A stretch of DNA of 64,000 nucleotides from assembly GCF_023015625.1 (NCBI RefSeq), contig NZ_JALKAH010000004.1, positions 124,001-188,000 on the forward strand. Reading direction: 5' to 3'. Both the position numbers and the translations under genes were made by a program. The notes beneath the pieces were generated by a model, which searched no databases, was not told where the DNA came from, and saw only the letters and a program-made list of their open reading frames with translations. The first letter of the stretch is position 1, and each line of letters opens with the position of its first letter. Source of the stretch: Yoonia sp. F2084L (lineage in GTDB: Bacteria > Pseudomonadota > Alphaproteobacteria > Rhodobacterales > Rhodobacteraceae). Below, piece after piece: positions 63,540 through 64,000 of this stretch.

Positions 63540-64000
63540 ATGGGCATTTTCGATTTTCTGACCGGTGAATTCATCGACGTCATCCATTGGACTGACAAGA
63601 CCCGCGACACGATGGTTTGGCGGTTCGAGCGTGAGGGGCACGAGATCAAATACGGCGCCAAGCTGACCGTGCGCGAAGGTCAGGCAGCCGTGTTCGTCCA
63701 TGAAGGCCAGTTGGCGGATGTCTTCACCCCCGGCCTGTATATGCTGGAAACCAACAACATGCCGATCATGACGACCCTGCAACATTGGGATCATGGTTTC
63801 CAAAGCCCATTCAAATCCGAAATTTACTACGTCAACACGACCCGCTTCTCGAACCTCAAATGGGGCACGAAGAACCCCATCATGGTGCGCGACCCGGAAT
63901 TTGGGCCGACCCGCCTGCGCGCCTTTGGCACCTATACCGTGAAGGTTGCCGATCCGGCTGTGTTCCTCCGTGAAATCGTCGGCACCGATGGCGAATTCAC
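63540..64000 (+). CDS. SPFH-domain (YdjI/virion-core-like) protein, 3' truncated by window edge
   Basis: Only the first 153 codons are in the window. The start MGIFDFLTGEFIDVIHWTD and the following REGQAAVFVHEGQLADVFTPG are typical of the YdjI-type SPFH family, which oligomerises on membranes. The stretch GFQSPFKSEIYYVNTTRFSN continues the fold. Genes of this type are often beside TelA and XpaC-like genes. A GGAGGCCA ribosome-binding site lies 9 nt before the ATG. Confidence 0.88.
   Translation, partial: MGIFDFLTGEFIDVIHWTDKTRDTMVWRFEREGHEIKYGAKLTVREGQAAVFVHEGQLADVFTPGLYMLETNNMPIMTTLQHWDHGFQSPFKSEIYYVNTTRFSNLKWGTKNPIMVRDPEFGPTRLRAFGTYTVKVADPAVFLREIVGTDGEF

Noticed and set aside
1-64000. Prophage, insertion sequence, integron or CRISPR array
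   Set aside because: No transposase, integrase, phage structural gene or regular direct-repeat array was seen; the only remnants are uxuA and the adhesin-like fragment.

Overview
The window reads as chromosome of a marine alphaproteobacterium, most likely Rhodobacteraceae (Roseobacter group). Support comes from the gene families (ScfR-type regulator, BetI/BetC/BetA with ChoXWV, DUF1127, YdcH/DUF465, VC_2705-type symporter with DUF4212 partner, TRAP transporters), an alpha-type RNase P RNA and the dense, moderately GC-rich layout. I see no rRNA, tRNA, CRISPR array, prophage or intact insertion sequence. This placement is inferred from reading the proteins, not from a search.

Layout. 1-3.8 kb: the end of a Bcr/CflA drug exporter, an ScfR regulator, a CoxG-like protein, a YdcH protein and a secreted nuclease. 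3.8-11 kb: osmoprotectant locus with betI-betC-betA (choline-O-sulfate to choline to betaine aldehyde) divergent from choX-choW-GFA-choV, a near-perfect BetI-type palindrome between them, and a 33-nt inverted repeat flanking most of the cluster. 11-18.3 kb: DMT exporters, a YmdB-like phosphoesterase, an SLC13 permease, yebC, 5-formyl-THF cyclo-ligase and mgtE. 18.4-22.9 kb: purine deamination (guanine deaminase, 8-oxoguanine deaminase), a CAP lipoprotein, a HisN-like phosphatase and an XRE regulator. 23.1-26.3 kb: quinone oxidoreductase, LysR, DUF1127 and a Bax-inhibitor-1 protein with a structured leader and a terminator.

26.5-32.8 kb: a GntR regulator and a DctPQM TRAP transporter followed by an SDR, kdgF, kdgK and the decayed 5' end of uxuA. 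This looks like a scavenging pathway for unsaturated uronates (alginate or pectin breakdown products) with no lyase of its own. 32.8-41.4 kb: a seven-gene leftward acetate locus: acs, a zinc-lid adenylate kinase, a two-subunit Na+/solute symporter, a cNMP/CBS/DUF294 protein, a small membrane protein and a membrane-anchored DEDDh exonuclease. 41.4-42.4 kb is mostly non-coding but holds the broken remnant of a beta-repeat adhesin-like gene. 42.4-50.2 kb: a sulfatase-superfamily hydrolase with a variant active-site motif, then a six-gene GlpVSTPQ-like ABC transporter with DUF2160. 50.2-51.8 kb: a BlaI/BlaR1-like pair without a beta-lactamase. 51.8-59.3 kb: housekeeping genes (rpmG, yaeQ, rnpB, an AmpD-like amidase, gatA-gatC, tadA, a pseudouridine synthase) plus a ceramidase-like protein and a UPF0173 hydrolase. 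59.3-64 kb: TerC, a small membrane protein, XpaC-like, TelA, a DUF2927 lipoprotein and the start of an SPFH protein, which together look like a Ter-type envelope-stress module running off the window.

The strongest candidates for under-described biology are the exonuclease/cNMP/DUF294 proteins in the acetate operon, the hydrolase plus Glp-like importer, the TerC/XpaC/TelA/DUF2927/SPFH cluster and the lyase-less uronate operon with its dying uxuA.
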